Notes under the pieces: model-generated
Seen by the model: the letters and a program-made list of their open reading frames with translations, nothing else
What the model was told of the DNA's origin: nothing
Databases searched by the model: none
Part shown: positions 8,804-18,260 of the stretch, piece after piece
Position numbering within the stretch: position 1 is the stretch's first letter
How the letters are laid out: every line of letters starts with the position of its first letter
Program-made: the position numbers and the translations under genes
Source of the DNA: Limihaloglobus sulfuriphilus
Lineage (GTDB): Bacteria > Planctomycetota > Phycisphaerae > Sedimentisphaerales > Sedimentisphaeraceae
Length of the DNA: 64,000 nucleotides
Direction of reading: 5' to 3'
NCBI RefSeq assembly: GCF_001999965.1
Contig: NZ_CP019646.1
Coordinates: 992,001-1,056,000, forward strand

Positions 8804-10621
8804 CTACTCTTCATTGCCTAAAAATTCTACCGTCCTGTTAAGGGCCTTGAATCCAAACAGCAGGATAATCATCAACGCCAGTGTTGCTGCTGCGATCATA
8901 ACAGCCTTGAGCCAGGGCCTGAAAATAAAAGAACCGGCAAATATTTTTGTATATGCAGGATCAACATTCTCAAACTCAAACATCTTTTTGAATTCGGGCA
9001 TAGCTGCGGAAAAGGCGTTTGTTACTTCGACATCTCCGAAGAAAAAGGCCGAGTCTGTTGAATGGCATTCCTGGCAGTTTGCCGAAGCTCCGAGGGCGTC
9101 TCCTTCGCCGCGTACATCGTGACCGATAGCCCAAAGGTATGGTTTGGCAAATTGATTTTCGCTTGAAATAAGTTTTTCGCCTTCTTTTTTATACAGTTTG
9201 CCGCCGGTGACAAACACCGGAGTGCCTTTGACTTTGTCAGAGCCGGCAAAGAGGCTGAGTATCTCCGCGGCCATGTCCTCTGTCAGTTCATCAGTGTCTT
9301 CGGTAATAGGGCGGACAATTGTTTTAACCAGCTCAATATCTATCGGTGTGACATTTTCGCCAGTCTGCGCTGCCCAGAATGACGGCCATACCATATTGCA
9401 GGGCTCTATCTTGCCGTCTTTGTTCTCGGCAAAAACGGGCGATATCACCGCCGCTCCCTCGCGGTTATCATTGTGAAGCAGACCAAGCTGGTGGATTCTT
9501 GAGGTTTTTACCCTCTGGGTGGTTTTTTCAGGTTTAAGTCCCGAGTGGCACGCGGTACAAGAAAGCCGGTCAAAATGCACTGCCGGCAATCCTTTATGCT
9601 CGGCTATCGGAGCTCCGAGGCGGCCGTCTTCGTGGCAGCTTACGCAGGTGTATTGGGAGGATACGGGGTTTTCGGGATGGCCGTCTTCATTGCCGCGTAT
9701 AATATTATGGTCAACGCCATTGCGGTGGCAGTCAACACAGCTAAGTCCCGAGGCCATGTGTACGTCTGACTCGGTCATCCATTTTTCGGTATCTTCATTC
9801 ATAAGTGCCGTAGAGTGGCAGAAATAGCATCTTTGAGCACCGGCATCAGCCTTTATGTCAAAGAGCATCTTGCCGTCCGGCGTGAATGCGTCGTCGTGAT
9901 ATTCAATCTCCGGCGGGCTGCCGGTACCTGAATCGGGGAAAAACGGATCCCAGGTGTCGGGCATTGTTGAGGCGATTCCGCTGACAGTTGACTTTTCACC
10001 GGCGCCGGCAGGTGCCCAGCGGAAATTCTCTCTGGCGATCTGCAGGGCGTATTCTTTCTGATCCTGGCCCCAATGCCCGTTATGACAGGCGAGGCAGTTA
10101 ATCTCCTGTTTTCCAGATACATACTGCCGCATGATTTCTTCGGGTATTTCGCTTTCCATCTCACCGGCTCCGCCGCCGGGGCTTTGTATCCCGAATCGTT
10201 TCGTAAACTCCATCGGGCTCATGCCAATGTCGGCCGGATCCCAGGCGCCGTCCCAGTCTCGGTATGAAAGGGGAATCTGTGTGTGTATGGTCTTATCGAA
10301 ATATATCCATGGCTCGCCGGCTCTGCCGGGGGTAACCTCTGGGTTTATGGCGTTGAAATGCCAGCCTGAGGCAACGCGGGCATATTCGTGGCACTGGCCG
10401 CAGGTTTGTTTAGTTGAAAAGGGCATCAGAAATTCATCATCAGGACTGATTTTGGTACCTTCCTCATCAAACGGTTCTAAAAGGTGGACGATTTCGCCCC
10501 GACTGCCGTCACTCTTGTCGATAATAAGTTCGTCAGCCGCGGATAACACCGCCGGCGCGAACGCCAGTAAGATAATCGCTGATATTACTATCAACGTAAT
10601 CTTTTTTTTATTTTTCGCCAT
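8804..10621 (-). CDS. Membrane-anchored heptaheme cytochrome c
   Basis: A 605-residue protein using the ATG at 10621, preceded by GGGGGA and followed by a clean signal peptide (residues 1-28); an earlier in-frame ATG at 10654 lacks these. Seven CxxCH heme-binding motifs are present in order: CGQCH (Cys74), CLACH, CYFCH, CVDCH, CVSCH, CTACH and CQECH. Extra histidines (for example GWHFNA, DHNI, EHKG) could be distal ligands. A single membrane helix lies near the C-terminus (about 570-590) followed by a short positive tail, so the heme domain faces the periplasm. It is first in the redox gene group, followed at nine bases by the cytochrome-b-like protein. The likely role is electron transfer across or out of the envelope; acceptor unknown. 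ResB (14-1021) would supply heme attachment. Confidence 0.88.
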   Translation of the reverse strand: MAKNKKKITLIVISAIILLAFAPAVLSAADELIIDKSDGSRGEIVHLLEPFDEEGTKISPDDEFLMPFSTKQTCGQCHEYARVASGWHFNAINPEVTPGRAGEPWIYFDKTIHTQIPLSYRDWDGAWDPADIGMSPMEFTKRFGIQSPGGGAGEMESEIPEEIMRQYVSGKQEINCLACHNGHWGQDQKEYALQIARENFRWAPAGAGEKSTVSGIASTMPDTWDPFFPDSGTGSPPEIEYHDDAFTPDGKMLFDIKADAGAQRCYFCHSTALMNEDTEKWMTESDVHMASGLSCVDCHRNGVDHNIIRGNEDGHPENPVSSQYTCVSCHEDGRLGAPIAEHKGLPAVHFDRLSCTACHSGLKPEKTTQRVKTSRIHQLGLLHNDNREGAAVISPVFAENKDGKIEPCNMVWPSFWAAQTGENVTPIDIELVKTIVRPITEDTDELTEDMAAEILSLFAGSDKVKGTPVFVTGGKLYKKEGEKLISSENQFAKPYLWAIGHDVRGEGDALGASANCQECHSTDSAFFFGDVEVTNAFSAAMPEFKKMFEFENVDPAYTKIFAGSFIFRPWLKAVMIAAATLALMIILLFGFKALNRTVEFLGNEE

Positions 10622-10696
10622 TAATATTGTTCCCCCGGAACACGCATAACGCAAGTAAAACGCCTGTTATTCAGGCCTATAAGTCCCATGACCTTT

Positions 10697-10727
10697 ATTA
10701 TATTAGAGGAAAAACCATCTTTTTCAA
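10697..10727 (-). promoter_or_regulatory. Putative promoter of the heptaheme cytochrome group
   Basis: Minus strand: TATAAT (10697-10702) with TTGAAA (10722-10727) upstream at a long 19-base spacing. A small hairpin (GCCTG-AATAA-CAGGC) sits in the predicted leader. Confidence 0.45.
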
Positions 10728-10778
10728 CGGCTAAATCCAAAAAATCACATTCTCTTGAGTCTTTTTAAATGGGCAGTC

Positions 10779-10884
10779 AAGACTGCCTTGGCGGCTTATA
10801 AAAAGTTACAGAAGGACTGCTTGATTTTTTACGGTACTGACAGGTAGTAATAGCCGGGGCCATGAGTTTTTGGACAGCACGGCA
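10779..10884. repeat. 106-bp direct repeat, left copy
   Basis: Matches 18261-18366 over 106 bases in the same orientation with three mismatches, all within the segment 10851-10862. Together with the right copy it brackets the giant subtilase gene and the IS fragments. On the plus strand both copies read an open frame ending in two stops (TAG TAA) whose first 22 codons are identical. Confidence 0.85.
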
Positions 10885-10933
10885 TCTCCCAGAACTTTTG
10901 CTGTTCAATATCTGACTGTTTCTCAATGCTCAT
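10829..10933 (-). pseudogene. Truncated 34-codon ORF, possibly an IS66 TnpA start
   Basis: A short reading frame with a good ribosome site (GGAG, seven bases before ATG). Its first 16 residues (MSIEKQSDIEQQKFWE) resemble the start of IS66-type accessory TnpA proteins, but residues 17-34 lie inside the 106-bp repeat and are unrelated. It looks like an IS gene start cut by the event that created the repeat. Assignment to IS66 rests on weak resemblance. Confidence 0.3.
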
Positions 10934-11221
10934 AATTTATCTCCAATAATTATGATGAGCAGCATTATCAACTTTTCAAAGAAACAAACAAGGTGCACTT
11001 GGTCGAGACCTTACTCTTTAGCTGCACTTGAGCATAGTAATTTGTGAAATGCATACTGGAGCAGCCAAAGAGCTGGATAAAAGTGCAAAAAAAAATTCGC
11101 ACACATGAGTGGTTGACAAGTACAGATAATATCGATAATATAACGACTCTACGGCAAAACGTCCTTTCAAAATGACCTGTTTTCAGCGCCGCTTAACACC
11201 CTACTTGCGTTTTGGCAACCT
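10885..11221. other. Intergenic stretch, mostly featureless
   Basis: Apart from the small ORF start near 10933, no gene, clear hairpin or promoter is visible between the left 106-bp repeat and the stop of the giant subtilase gene. Confidence 0.4.
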
Positions 11222-14200
11222 TTAAATATCAGTATCCTGTAGAATTAACAGCCAATCATCTGTTAGAGTTGCAAGATCTCCAACGTCAATTATATTGTAT
11301 GTAGGCTGTGATATGTTACAGGTCGGATCCCAATTGGTATCATCAGGTTCACTGAGCCAAGAATTCGCAAGAAACACAAAATCAATTATATTGACTACCT
11401 TGTCTCCATTAAAATCAGCGAGAGAAACTTTGGTCTTTACAGATCCGTCTTGAACTGTTGTTTCAAGATTGCCTTCGTTGATTTTTGCAATTAGAAACGA
11501 TACTGGAACTGCTGAATCTGACATACCAATAACTTTAAAAGTAATCTTTGCAATTGTACCATCAGTAGTTATAGGTTCGGCCCCAGCTAAAGCAATCCTA
11601 ATCTGCTGATCCTCAATATTTGATGCAATTGCCATATTTCCAGCTACTTCCCCGCTAGTTACAGAATCAACAGCGAGGATATTCGAGTCGTAGGATACTG
11701 TCAAGTCAGTTGAGTAGACTTCAGCATTAACAAGTTCTGCCTGAACAGGAACAACCACTTGACCGTCGATTTTACCAATCTCATCCAGCAGAATTAGTTT
11801 CACATTGGAGGTTCCATTGTCAATTGACGACAGTTTGAGAGCATTGCTCTCGGGGCTGCTGGCTTTCCAGTTACCTGAAACATCTCCTATAAGTATAGCA
11901 GTAAAGTTCTGGTCGTTCTGGTCACCATTGAGCAAGGGGAAAGTCAGTTCGGAAGGATTGAAATCCCACACCTTTCCAGCACCAGGAAATGGCACTTCTA
12001 TTAACCCGACTGCCTTCTTAAGTATATACGAAGCATCCATAGATGAAACCGTCCCATTTCGGGTTACATCCCCGGCCAGAGTTTCTTGCGATGATAAGGA
12101 TCGTAATCCAGCTTCAGATTGAAGGATAAGTGAGGCGTCAAAACTAGTTATTTCACTAATATCGTTGCTCTTAGTTGGTGTTAGTGCATATGAGCCTGTC
12201 GGCACATTCGAAATCGAGAATAAGCCGGCTTCATCGGACACATCTGAATGGATTCCAACACCAACCATAGATAAACTGACATCAGGGACGCTCCCTCCGC
12301 CAAAGTAGGATACGTTTCCTGAGACGGAAAAGAAACCGTTTACGACAAATGAGCCGTGACTCAAATCGTATGAAATTGTCCCCTCGTTCAACTCTGCAGA
12401 CTCTATTGTTAAAGCTGTGGATGCAGACGGAGTACCATTGACTTCAAAGGTGATGCGAGCCAGCGTGCCTGTACCGCTTACTTCAGAGGCGTTAGCCATC
12501 GAAATTGATACCCTTCCGGGTGTACTTGTATTGGCAGAAAATGACCATCCTGCAGTTAATGTTCCAGTAGTGGCACTTTGAGCTGATAGAACGGTTGAGT
12601 CAAAGGTAATATTTACCGTTGTTGCACTCAAACCGCTTACATTTGCAGCTGATAGTTCAAGTTCAGCCAATGTACCCAGGTTTCCAGATGTGACAGGCAT
12701 GGACAGTATTACTCCCTCGTCCCTGTACTGGAAGCCGTTTAAGAAGATAGCTTCTGTAATATCTGGGTTAGCGACCCTGACGTCGACCATAGCCGGGAAG
12801 TGGGGAGGGGCGGTACATATGATTTGGTTGCCGCTTAATACGACAATATCACTTGCCAGAACCTCACCAAAGAACACACTTGCTCCTTCCTGAAAAAGGA
12901 CACCTGACAAATTAACTGAAGTACCACCTGCAGCTGGTCCGTAATTTGGTGTTACAGATGCCAAAGTAGGCGTATTTGTAACAATTACTGTATGTGGAAG
13001 TGCAGCTGTTCCGTCATAGGTATTACTGATGCCGTCACTAGCAATAATGTAATACTCTAGTCCTGGTGGCTGAACCCCTGAACCTGGAATTGAAGTAGTC
13101 CACTGATCTCCAGTCATATGCTCCATGGAGACGCTTTTGTATTCATCTTCGCTGTTCAATGCCCGGTAGTATACTGTTACATTCATTACTCGCACATTAT
13201 CCGTAACATCGGCAGTAAGTCGCATGCTGAGTCCGGGAACTGCATTCATTTTGGGGGCATGAGCAATTACAGGAACTATAGTATCCAAAGCTGCTGCGGA
13301 TGCTATGTTAGAAAAATTGGATTCTTCCAAATCGGTCTGTACCACAGTGAATTTATAGAAATTGGGAGCAGCCGGAGCAACACCCGTATCAGCATAAGAT
13401 TCCAAGCCAACAGGAATGATTGTACCATTAACTTGTTCATATACCCCATCTATAGTATCTGAACGATAGAGATTGTACCCGGCTAATAAGTCAAAATCAT
13501 CCTGTTGCCACATCAGATCGATGCGTCCTTCGCCACCAGAGGCCTGAAGTGTCATAGCAGCAACACCCATAGTTTTTAAATCAAATCTAAAACGTCCAAC
13601 ATCATAGCCTGTTACCAACCACGGGTCGTCAGCCGCCACCGCGTCTGAAATTCTCATTTGATGATAACCATCACCTGTCATTGGGGTCACAGTAAAGCTG
13701 CCTTCCCAGGTTCGGGCGTCTACCCATCCATCACCTATAGGACTGACCATAAAATCAGTGTATGGTGTGATCGGTCCAAAAGAGACAAAGGGCTGAGTAT
13801 CGGAATTCATATCACGATTAAACACTACTTGGAATGTGATCTGCTCAGCACCAAATACTGGCACAGTTTCGCTGTCGGTACCATTTAGCATGACCCTTTC
13901 AACAAACGGATATGTAGATTCATAACCATTCTCCGGTGGCGTGCCGTAGTAAATACGAGCACTTGTGAAATCATCATAATAATCCCAGATAGCATGATCG
14001 ATAAGTGTTGTAGAATCAGTGCCCCAGAAGTTATTATGCAGGTAGCATGTCATTTCATAATTATTGGCGGGGGCGATAATTCGCATCCAATGGTCCAGGT
14101 TGGGATCCCAATATTGACTCAGAAATGCGTTATAGCGAACCGGGTCGAGGGTCTCAGAACTCTGATTCTCTAAAACATAAGCTCCAAGGCTACCATTTTC

Positions 14201-17200
14201 AACTGGCCCAAGCAGATCGTCCATAGATATTCCTGCCGGCATTTTTAGGATGAATACGGTATGGGATACCAGCCATCCATCTTCATTTCTTTGGGAACTG
14301 GCTTTAATTGCGTTGATCCAATCTTGATGGAATAAAACAGTTCCGTTTTCGTTTGTACGTGCAATTATGACATTTTGTTTTAACTGTGGGGGTAAACTCA
14401 CCGGATATCCTGTCGCCCAGTTAGTATATGTAACTGGGTTTTGATCTGTCCAAATATGAGTGTTGCTGCTCTCATCAAAAGTTAGTCCTATACAAAATGA
14501 AATACCCCTAGCACCTGTGTGGAACCACCACATATTAGCTTCCGTGTCTAAGTAGTTTCGCACGGATTCTTCTTCTTCGTAATTTAAGATCGAAGCCACA
14601 TGTCCACCGTAATAACTGGCAATTAATTCTGCCAATTCCGACGATGGCCACTCCATGGGCAAAGCTACATACGCTGCCCCATAAATCTGCTGAAGATTTA
14701 TAAAAAGGTCGGATGGATATGCACCATCAGGGTCCTTGCCTAGTGTTTCAAATGTTGAATTCTGTACTGGAGGGGTTATTGATATTGGATGTTTCTCCTC
14801 GTTATGGTTTTCTTCATTATCCTGCAGAAATGTGCAATTAACGAGATTACTGCCAAACATAGGCCATTGCCAGCCTGCATTAAACAGGCATGTGTCGTAA
14901 TTGGTTGTTAGTATGGGGGACATTGGTTTCCAACGCTGGAACGGATCTCGCCATAGTTTATGAAATATAGTGTTTGATATGTAGCCTGCATTGATCATGG
15001 AGGGGTAAGCATCCCAATCAAGATAGCAGTGATCAATCCAGTTAATTCCCGTAAGGTTGGGGTTTCTAATATTCGTATAACTCAGATTACAAGAACCAGT
15101 GTTCTCGACAGTTATGTTAGTAGTCTGGCCGCTCACCATATACGATGGGAAAAGGGATACAGGTTGTTCAGCTGTCCCTTCTGCAAGCAGTTTGCCTCGT
15201 ACGAGGACGCTTCCTGTCTGTGGCCCGGGGTTATACGGATCCTCACTCATTCCACCCCACTGAACTTGCGTCCCCGGACTAATAGCCAATGTAGCCTGTT
15301 GTTCAACCAGAACCGGCCCAGTTATTAGCCAGTAATCATCGGCAGTAAGTTCCGTATCTTCGCTGATTACAGATGGTACATCTCGACCTCTCTGAACTGG
15401 CATATGCAGGTATCCTGTTCGAGTATAATTATTTTGGTCATCAGGATCCAATGCATTAAGATAATTAATTGTCACTGTAAAGTAAACAATGTGATCATTC
15501 GGGCAATTAGGATCCACTGTGAATACAAATGGATTCTCCACACCGACTATCACTCCATCGTCGTCATAAATAAGACCATTGTCCACCGTGTTGAAAGAAC
15601 CAATTCCGCCATAGTCAAACGTTTCTGTTCCGGTAACAATATTGACATACGGATCTGGCAACACAGCACCAGGGGCCCGAGCTTCGACCGTTACCATCAG
15701 GTCTTCAGCTAAACCCCAGCGGTTCATCAACTCGATTGCCAGGTGTACAGTTTCTCCGGCATCAACCCTGCCATCTCCATCGTTATTGCCGGCAATTGAG
15801 TTGTCTTCAAATATCCAGTCCTCAAAGGGATATACCTCTGGAACAGGTGATTCGGCGACTGCTGAGTAGGCATCTACAATATGGAAACTGCCTTCGCTAT
15901 AATAACTTGAGCCCGCAATTTGACCCATTATGAATCTGTTGCTATACACTGCATGGTCAGGGTAAACTGATCTTATAAGTGCCGCAATTCCTGCCACAAT
16001 CGGGGTAGCCATCGACGTACCGCTCCATTTTGCATATTGATTATTTGGCAAGGTACTGTATATTTCGACCCCAGGTGCCAATGCCTCATACTCAATACGT
16101 GTTGGAATCCAGCTGTCGTAATTCGAAAAATTCCAGGCAACCCCATCATTTTGTGTCGATGCCATAACTCCTAAAACCCAGGGTAGGGCAGCAGGGTAGT
16201 GTGGCGATTTAGGTACATTGGGTGCATCTTCGGTTTTTGCTGCATCATTTCCGGCAGCAGCAACCAATACGGCCTGGCTAAATGCAACGGAAAGAGCATC
16301 TTCAACGATCTGAGATCGGTGTGGACTGCTAAAGCTCATATTGATGACATCTGCTCCATTATCCGCTGCATACATCAGGCCTTCGGCAATATCATCTATT
16401 GCAAGTGCTCCACTATATTGAGCTGACCTAATTGCCATGATTTGTACGTTGAATGCAACACCTACACCCCCACGACTATTAAAGCCCGTTGCTCCTATGA
16501 TCCCGGCTACATGTGTCCCATGGCCGTTCAAGTCAATCGGATCTCCCGAGTGGCTCCTTTCATCTGATACTACGCTACACCCATACATGTCATCAACAAA
16601 ACCGTTGCCATCATCATCAATCTCATTACCAGAAATCTCCCCGCCGTTTATCCACATGTTCCCAACAATATCCTCATGCGTATAGTCAACACCAGTATCT
16701 ATTACAGCTACAATGACATCTCTACTACCACCGGGATTAACTCCCGTGCTTTCCAGATATTGCCACGCTTCTTGTATACGTATGTTTGTTAGGTACCACT
16801 GATCAATGTAACCTGGGTCTGTAGCTGTCTCAGGCAGAACAGCAAGTCGCCATTCGTGATTTAACTCAGCTGCCTCAACGTCTGGATCTGACAATAACTG
16901 TTCCAATACTTCTTGATCGTTGGCACCAGTCGGAACGATAAGCTTATACCAGCGAAACATATCTGATCGCTCTGCGGCTCCTTTAAATGGTTTTACAGGC
17001 TTTTTTCCCTTTTTACTCTTCGGTAAATCCTTTTTAAACCGAGAAAACAATTGGTGAGCCTTGTCAATACGATGTTTTTTGAGAATTATCTCAAGAGAGC
17101 TTAGGTCGTTATCAGCTGTTTTAGTGGCCTTTTGATTTGATGCCACAAGTTTCTGTTCTGAGACTGAATTCTTCTTTAATTTGACTAGTATTTCACCCGT

Positions 17201-17431
17201 AATGCATTCGTCTCCTGAAAGTTTGACAGGCTTGTCAATGTTATTCTGTGCTTGAGATGGAATTCCTATGGACTTCTTTGATGTCTGCAAATGTTTAGTA
17301 CGTCCACCAGTTACAATATTATGAGAAAAAAGCAGGAATAGCATTATTGTAAACAGTGATGATGTAATAGCTATATTTCTCTTAATAATACTCTCAAACC
17401 AGTTTGTGAAAACAATTCTTGATTTATTCAT
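11222..17431 (-). CDS. Giant surface subtilase with C-type-lectin-like, TIG, two cohesin-like and two dockerin modules
   Basis: A 2069-residue exported serine protease with a strong AAGGAGG ribosome site. Residues 20-40 form a signal or anchor helix. A pro-domain (about 75-200) precedes the S8 domain with Asp245 (VIDTGVD), His304 (NGHGTHVAG), Asn395 (AAGND) and Ser473 (GTSMATP). Downstream are beta-rich repeats (530-900), a C-type-lectin-like domain (about 918-1065; WTDQNPVTYTNW), an FN3 domain (about 1330-1430), an IPT/TIG domain (about 1488-1573), a cohesin-like domain (1574-1699), a carboxypeptidase-regulatory fold (1700-1755), a dockerin-like pair (1755-1855), a second cohesin-like domain (1876-2001) and a C-terminal dockerin pair (2002-2069). 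The gene is isolated, flanked by transposase fragments and the 106-bp repeats, and looks AT-richer in codon choice than its neighbours. Protease call sure; cohesin-like calls moderate. Confidence 0.9.
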   Translation of the reverse strand: MNKSRIVFTNWFESIIKRNIAITSSLFTIMLFLLFSHNIVTGGRTKHLQTSKKSIGIPSQAQNNIDKPVKLSGDECITGEILVKLKKNSVSEQKLVASNQKATKTADNDLSSLEIILKKHRIDKAHQLFSRFKKDLPKSKKGKKPVKPFKGAAERSDMFRWYKLIVPTGANDQEVLEQLLSDPDVEAAELNHEWRLAVLPETATDPGYIDQWYLTNIRIQEAWQYLESTGVNPGGSRDVIVAVIDTGVDYTHEDIVGNMWINGGEISGNEIDDDGNGFVDDMYGCSVVSDERSHSGDPIDLNGHGTHVAGIIGATGFNSRGGVGVAFNVQIMAIRSAQYSGALAIDDIAEGLMYAADNGADVINMSFSSPHRSQIVEDALSVAFSQAVLVAAAGNDAAKTEDAPNVPKSPHYPAALPWVLGVMASTQNDGVAWNFSNYDSWIPTRIEYEALAPGVEIYSTLPNNQYAKWSGTSMATPIVAGIAALIRSVYPDHAVYSNRFIMGQIAGSSYYSEGSFHIVDAYSAVAESPVPEVYPFEDWIFEDNSIAGNNDGDGRVDAGETVHLAIELMNRWGLAEDLMVTVEARAPGAVLPDPYVNIVTGTETFDYGGIGSFNTVDNGLIYDDDGVIVGVENPFVFTVDPNCPNDHIVYFTVTINYLNALDPDDQNNYTRTGYLHMPVQRGRDVPSVISEDTELTADDYWLITGPVLVEQQATLAISPGTQVQWGGMSEDPYNPGPQTGSVLVRGKLLAEGTAEQPVSLFPSYMVSGQTTNITVENTGSCNLSYTNIRNPNLTGINWIDHCYLDWDAYPSMINAGYISNTIFHKLWRDPFQRWKPMSPILTTNYDTCLFNAGWQWPMFGSNLVNCTFLQDNEENHNEEKHPISITPPVQNSTFETLGKDPDGAYPSDLFINLQQIYGAAYVALPMEWPSSELAELIASYYGGHVASILNYEEEESVRNYLDTEANMWWFHTGARGISFCIGLTFDESSNTHIWTDQNPVTYTNWATGYPVSLPPQLKQNVIIARTNENGTVLFHQDWINAIKASSQRNEDGWLVSHTVFILKMPAGISMDDLLGPVENGSLGAYVLENQSSETLDPVRYNAFLSQYWDPNLDHWMRIIAPANNYEMTCYLHNNFWGTDSTTLIDHAIWDYYDDFTSARIYYGTPPENGYESTYPFVERVMLNGTDSETVPVFGAEQITFQVVFNRDMNSDTQPFVSFGPITPYTDFMVSPIGDGWVDARTWEGSFTVTPMTGDGYHQMRISDAVAADDPWLVTGYDVGRFRFDLKTMGVAAMTLQASGGEGRIDLMWQQDDFDLLAGYNLYRSDTIDGVYEQVNGTIIPVGLESYADTGVAPAAPNFYKFTVVQTDLEESNFSNIASAAALDTIVPVIAHAPKMNAVPGLSMRLTADVTDNVRVMNVTVYYRALNSEDEYKSVSMEHMTGDQWTTSIPGSGVQPPGLEYYIIASDGISNTYDGTAALPHTVIVTNTPTLASVTPNYGPAAGGTSVNLSGVLFQEGASVFFGEVLASDIVVLSGNQIICTAPPHFPAMVDVRVANPDITEAIFLNGFQYRDEGVILSMPVTSGNLGTLAELELSAANVSGLSATTVNITFDSTVLSAQSATTGTLTAGWSFSANTSTPGRVSISMANASEVSGTGTLARITFEVNGTPSASTALTIESAELNEGTISYDLSHGSFVVNGFFSVSGNVSYFGGGSVPDVSLSMVGVGIHSDVSDEAGLFSISNVPTGSYALTPTKSNDISEITSFDASLILQSEAGLRSLSSQETLAGDVTRNGTVSSMDASYILKKAVGLIEVPFPGAGKVWDFNPSELTFPLLNGDQNDQNFTAILIGDVSGNWKASSPESNALKLSSIDNGTSNVKLILLDEIGKIDGQVVVPVQAELVNAEVYSTDLTVSYDSNILAVDSVTSGEVAGNMAIASNIEDQQIRIALAGAEPITTDGTIAKITFKVIGMSDSAVPVSFLIAKINEGNLETTVQDGSVKTKVSLADFNGDKVVNIIDFVFLANSWLSEPDDTNWDPTCNISQPTYNIIDVGDLATLTDDWLLILQDTDI

Positions 17432-17467
17432 TTAAGTTCCTCCTTTAAGAATATTCAAATACAATCC

Positions 17468-17492
17468 TGATCTGCCCCATTTTTTAGTCCAG
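17468..17492. mobile_element. Probable IS3-family terminal inverted repeat
   Basis: TGATCTGCCCC followed by a T-run and AGTCCAG lies seven bases past the stop of the IS3 transposase fragment, where the right end of such an element is expected. It lies 37 bases upstream of the giant subtilase start. The opposite end is missing. Confidence 0.5.
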
Positions 17493-17498
17493 TGTTAA

Positions 17499-17744
17499 TT
17501 AAAATATTTCCTCTTTACTGAATCCATATTTCTGTCTTGAAACTACATTATTTATACTGTCTTTGCAGCAACCTGTTTCGATACACAGCCGTCCGAAGTC
17601 AGCCGGTGTCATACTTGACAAAGAGCTGTGAGGACGATAGTGATTATAATCCATCCGCCAGCGGTTTACAACATATTTTAGCTCTACCAAGGATAAAAAT
17701 ATCTCACCGTTGATCAATTCATCCCTCATCCGAGCATTAAATTC
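17499..17744 (-). pseudogene. IS3-family transposase, C-terminal fragment
   Basis: Encodes the last third of an IS3-type integrase-core transposase: EFNARMRDELINGEIF, then WRMDYNHYRPHSSL and MTPADF, up to a natural stop. The frame loses similarity immediately upstream of 17744, where a plus-strand IS256 fragment begins, so the N-terminal catalytic two thirds are gone. An apparent ATG at 17729 is internal to the old gene. Inactive remnant. Confidence 0.85.
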
Positions 17745-17930
17745 TGGTTAGGTGTTATTACTGAGCTTAAAAATCGCAACATCAAGGATATCGTTATTGC
17801 CTGCGTAGATGGCCTCAAGGGCTTTCCAGAGGCGATTGAGTCTGTCTTTCCCCAGACACAGGTTCAGCTCTGCATAGTGCACATGATCCGCAACTCGGTC
17901 AAGTATGTTAACTGGAAGGACCGTATGTGG
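17742..17930 (+). pseudogene. IS256-family (mutator-type) transposase, internal fragment
   Basis: An open frame of 63 codons reads FWLGVITELKNR, IACVDGLKGFPEAI, QLCIVHMIRNS and YVNWKDR, the central block of IS256/MULE transposases including the second catalytic Asp (CVDGL). It has no start, and after 17930 the similarity ends. It abuts the IS3 fragment tail to tail with almost no bases between, so one element inserted into or recombined with the other. Confidence 0.85.
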
Positions 17931-18260
17931 TTGTTAAGCCAGCGTAGGACCACTTGACACACAAGTTTATGTCATTGTAAGCGTGTCACTTATGTGTCCA
18001 GAGACGTAATTTGCATTTTGAGTGTCAATCGGCGCTTTAAATTAGGCGTGTGGTAAAATATTCATAACTCTCTTGAATTATGCTGATATTATGTCATTTA
18101 ATTGTTGAACAGTCAATGTTTATGTTATTATTTTGCCATGGAGGATTTTAACAGCACAACTCTATATCTAAGAAATGGCTGACAATTTCGGTAATAGCTA
18201 AGATCATGAGTTTATTGCGGAAAGGAATTGACACTTCAAAACGAGGCATGGCAGCATGAA
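17931..18260. other. Non-coding debris between IS256 fragment and right repeat
   Basis: No convincing gene or RNA. GACACAC and GTGTCAC motifs near 17955 and 17980 might be remnants of an element end, but I could not pair them convincingly. Confidence 0.4.
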
